Assembly: GCA_022545745.1 (NCBI GenBank)
Contig: JACZQL010000049.1
Span: 1 to 7,580 of the forward strand
From: Deltaproteobacteria bacterium
GTDB taxonomy: Bacteria; Desulfobacterota_B; Binatia; UBA9968
Direction of reading: 5' to 3'
DNA: 7,580 nt
Shown here: positions 6,249 through 7,580 of the stretch, one piece after another
Position numbering within the stretch: the first letter of the stretch is position 1
How the letters are laid out: the number at the start of each line of letters is the position of its first letter
Notes under the pieces: generated by a model
What the model saw: only the letters and a program-made list of their open reading frames with translations
What the model was told of the DNA's origin: nothing
The model's database searches: none
Made by a program: the position numbers and the translations under genes

Positions 6249-6905
6249 ATGGCTGAAACAGGGGCGCACGAAAGCAAGCTCTACTCGGATCTCGCACCGC
6301 TTTACGATAAAATCTTTGGAAAGATTTTTTACTCTCGCCTAAGTCACGTCATTAAGACCCTCAAACTTCCTCGGGGTGCCAAGGTCTTAGAACTGGGCGT
6401 AGGGACCGGCACTTCCTTCCCAGCCTATCCCCCTCACTGTGAGGTCATTGGGGTTGACTTGGCACCGGACATGTTGGCCCATGCCAGAACCAAAATCCGC
6501 AACAACGGCTGGACCCACTTGAAGGTCTTGAAGATGGATGCCCTGCATCTTGATTTCGCGGACGATACCTTCGACTATATCATGGCCTTTCATGTGGTTA
6601 CTGTGGTTCCAGATCCCATCAGGATGATGGAGGAGGCCCAGCGAGTTTGCCGGCCGGGAGGGAGAATCGTCATCGTGAACCACTTTACCAGCGAGTCTCC
6701 CATCTTGGGCAGTTTGACCGAAGCCCTAGACCCTGTAACCCGGCGACTCGGGTGGAGGACCGACCTCAAACTGGACCCCTTTGTGCGAGCCACGCAACTC
6801 AAAATTGACAAAGTCTATAAACTCTCAAAGCTTTCTCTCTATACGGTCCTAGAGGGCTACAACGAGAAGAACGGATACTCGAAGTCCACGTTGTCGGCTG
6901 AGTGA
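6249..6905 (+). CDS. pmtA: SAM-dependent methyltransferase, PmtA-type phosphatidylethanolamine N-methyltransferase
   Basis: A 218-residue class I methyltransferase, probably adding methyl groups from S-adenosylmethionine to the amino head group of phosphatidylethanolamine at the inner membrane, towards monomethyl-PE or phosphatidylcholine. The SAM-binding motif I is LELGVGTG (47-54), acidic motif II is GVDLAPDML with Asp70, then MDA (96-98). The segment FDYIMAFHVVTVVPDP (108-123), RVCRPGG and IVIVNHF (140-146) closely follow the Rhodobacter-type PmtA pattern as I recall it, more specifically than a generic methyltransferase. The N-terminal YDKIFGKIF also fits that group. I chose ATG 6249; GTG 6237 would add four residues. 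Neither has a clear Shine-Dalgarno, so translation may be coupled to the HTH gene. Related substrates such as quinone precursors cannot be excluded. A 7-bp hairpin follows the stop at 6918. Confidence 0.82.
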   Translation: MAETGAHESKLYSDLAPLYDKIFGKIFYSRLSHVIKTLKLPRGAKVLELGVGTGTSFPAYPPHCEVIGVDLAPDMLAHARTKIRNNGWTHLKVLKMDALHLDFADDTFDYIMAFHVVTVVPDPIRMMEEAQRVCRPGGRIVIVNHFTSESPILGSLTEALDPVTRRLGWRTDLKLDPFVRATQLKIDKVYKLSKLSLYTVLEGYNEKNGYSKSTLSAE

Positions 6906-6917
6906 CCCTCCTCCTCT

Positions 6918-6935
6918 TCTCACCACTCGGTGAGA
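6918..6935 (+). other. Perfect 7-bp hairpin just after the pmtA stop
   Basis: TCTCACC (6918-6924), loop ACTC, GGTGAGA (6929-6935), 13 nt after the stop codon. No T-run follows, so it is not a standard intrinsic terminator; it may protect the mRNA 3' end. Its right arm also takes part in the long-range pairing proposed for 6929-7081, so the two folds compete. Confidence 0.4.
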
Positions 6936-7081
6936 TCTCAAGGAGAACCCTAGCCATTGGCGAAGGCTCCGCGCCTCGAGCCTGCGGGACACCTCCCCGA
7001 TTCGGTTTTCTCTTATTATTTTTAAACCTCCAGGGATTTGCTTCCGGTGGAGTTAGCCACCGCAGACCGGTCATCTCAACC
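6929..7081 (+). ncRNA. Candidate structured RNA of unknown class (weak 6S-like layout)
   Basis: Nested long-range helices are visible. GGTGAGAT (6929-6936) pairs with ATCTC-A-ACC (7073-7081) as 8 bp with one bulge. Inside it, CCATTGG-CG-AAG (6954-6965) pairs with CTTCCGGTGG (7041-7050) as 10 bp with a 2-nt bulge. The latter helix uses two G-U pairs on the plus strand that become A-C mismatches on the minus strand, so it favours a plus-strand RNA. Local hairpins include GGCTC/GAGCC (6965-6969/6978-6982) and CGGTGG-AGTTAG-CCACCG (7045-7062), which competes with the long helix. A closing GAGAT/AUCUC stem around about 150 nt recalls 6S RNA in outline, but I cannot confirm conserved 6S bubble sequences. 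It could also be a 3' UTR or chance structure; no promoter was found for it. Confidence 0.25.
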
Positions 7082-7139
7082 CACGTATTTCTCCAGGCAG
7101 GATTTATGATGTCGTTTCTCTTCCCCCGACGGAAAGTTG

Positions 7140-7153
7140 TGCCTCTCTAGGCA
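7140..7153 (-). terminator. Weak hairpin downstream of tatA
   Basis: On the minus strand TGCCT-AGAG-AGGCA forms a 5-bp stem with a 4-nt loop about 31 nt after the tatA stop, followed by CAACTTTCC. The T-run is poor, so this is at best a weak terminator for tatA. Confidence 0.2.
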
Positions 7154-7184
7154 GCGAGGAAATGGGGTCGTACTAGAACCACTC

Positions 7185-7391
7185 TTAATTGGAGCCCTCA
7201 CCAGAATCGTCCTTTTTAGTTGGCCCCTCTTTTTGAGTGATCTCTTCTGAATCTTCGCCCCCTACTCCTTTTTTGAAGTCCCGGATGGCCTTACCCAATC
7301 CACTCCCGATTTGGGGCAACTTTCCCGGTCCAAAAATGATCAGGGCGATCACCAGGATAATCAACAGTTCCTGAAAGCCTAGTCCAAACAT
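7185..7391 (-). CDS. tatA: Sec-independent (Tat) translocase subunit TatA
   Basis: A 68-residue membrane protein of the TatA/E family, which oligomerises to pass folded proteins across the inner membrane together with TatC. One transmembrane helix spans about 6-20 ([14 protein letters not shown]), followed by the conserved hinge [10 protein letters not shown] (20-29), the amphipathic helix [13 protein letters not shown] (30-42, Phe39 conserved) and a charged, disordered tail. The length is slightly below E. coli TatA. Residue 8 is Glu, as often seen in TatB, but the short tail favours TatA. The ATG has a near-perfect AAGGAGG ending 4 nt upstream. No tatB or tatC is in the window, so this is a solitary or split tat locus, which is common outside enterobacteria. 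It is convergent with pmtA. Confidence 0.95.
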   Translation of the reverse strand: MFGLGFQELLIILVIALIIFGPGKLPQIGSGLGKAIRDFKKGVGGEDSEEITQKEGPTKKDDSGEGSN

Positions 7392-7448
7392 GGACCCTCC
7401 TTATCTTCCCAACCTCTTAACAAAGTTAGACATTCCACCCCGATTTCC

Positions 7449-7477
7449 AGCATACCAGATTTGCCCAGCGCTTTTAA
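7449..7477 (-). promoter_or_regulatory. Putative extended -10 promoter of tatA
   Basis: Minus-strand -35 TTAAAA (complement of 7472-7477, 4 of 6), a 17-bp spacer and TGG-TATGCT, an extended -10 (box is complement of 7449-7454). Transcription would begin near 7442 and give a leader of about 50 nt ending in the strong AAGGAGG of tatA. Confidence 0.4.
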
Positions 7478-7503
7478 CCTCCTCGGGACACGCCATAAAA
7501 CCA

Positions 7504-7515
7504 AATTTGCAAATT
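7504..7515. promoter_or_regulatory. 12-bp perfect palindrome upstream of the tatA promoter
   Basis: AATTTGCAAATT is its own reverse complement and lies about 27 bp upstream of the proposed -35 box, a position suited to a dimeric regulator. AT-rich palindromes of this length can occur by chance. The remaining bases to the window end hold only a small hairpin GGATT-GAA-AATCC (7536-7548) and no gene. Confidence 0.25.
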
Positions 7516-7580
7516 CTCATGGTAGAAGTTATGAAGGATTGAAAATCCAGGACTGTACATTTATGCAAGCGCAAACATTA

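Noticed and set aside
6201..6250. Selenocysteine insertion at the TGA between HTH and pmtA
   Set aside because: Only a 4-bp ACCC/GGGT pairing lies downstream, unlike a bacterial SECIS hairpin, and the residues beyond the TGA do not look like part of a protein domain.
6929..7081. Cobalamin, SAM, TPP, fluoride or c-di-GMP riboswitch, tmRNA, SRP RNA or RNase P RNA
   Set aside because: The conserved sequence boxes of these classes, as I remember them, are not present on either strand. No gene in the right orientation lies downstream on the plus strand.
6902..7150. 82-codon plus-strand open frame starting with GTG overlapping the pmtA stop
   Set aside because: The start overlaps the pmtA stop in a GTGA, but there is no family likeness, the composition is odd (Pro, Arg, Phe, Leu rich), and it runs through the base-paired region. 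It is more likely non-coding.

Overview
The window looks like chromosomal housekeeping DNA from a Gram-negative-type bacterium. GC content looks moderate by eye; I did not compute it. It carries a Tat component, a bacterial phospholipid N-methyltransferase, sigma-70-like promoters and mixed Shine-Dalgarno use. Heptanucleotide tandem repeats flank glmS. Gene content alone does not fix the phylum. A deep-branching proteobacterial, Desulfobacterota, Nitrospirota or NC10-like lineage is only a guess. No mobile element, integrase, CRISPR array, tRNA or rRNA was recognised.

Layout. Positions 1-72 hold a degenerate 7-bp tandem array. From 73 to 5610 four genes are read leftwards (minus strand), in transcription order: cstA (5610-3910), a small CxxC thioredoxin-fold-like protein (3900-3436, only 9 nt after cstA), glmU (3365-1977, with its own perfect TATAAT box) and glmS (1902-73). 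GlmS makes glucosamine-6-phosphate and GlmU turns glucosamine-1-phosphate into UDP-GlcNAc, so the pair covers the start and end of the UDP-GlcNAc route to peptidoglycan and LPS. CstA is a peptide/pyruvate-type permease made under carbon limitation in known systems; the thioredoxin-like partner is not its usual neighbour. A second, different heptad array sits directly before the glmS start, where the ribosome binding site should be.

The 398-bp divergent region 5611-6008 holds a good minus-strand promoter and a folded leader for cstA. It also holds a strong extended -10 promoter on the plus strand for a 64-aa excisionase/MerR-like helix-turn-helix protein (6009-6203). That gene is followed in the same frame by a PmtA-type phospholipid N-methyltransferase (6249-6905), and only one TGA separates the two reading frames. 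A direct repeat straddling the plus promoter could be an operator.

Between pmtA and the convergent tatA (7391-7185) lie 279 bp without a credible gene but with long-range base pairing. The pairing includes G-U pairs that work only on the plus strand, so I flag it as a possible structured RNA of unknown class, with a weak likeness to 6S RNA. tatA has a textbook ribosome binding site and a plausible extended -10 promoter. The most interesting items are the cstA-linked CxxC protein, the possible RNA at 6929-7081, the heptads replacing the glmS ribosome binding site, and the HTH-PmtA unit.
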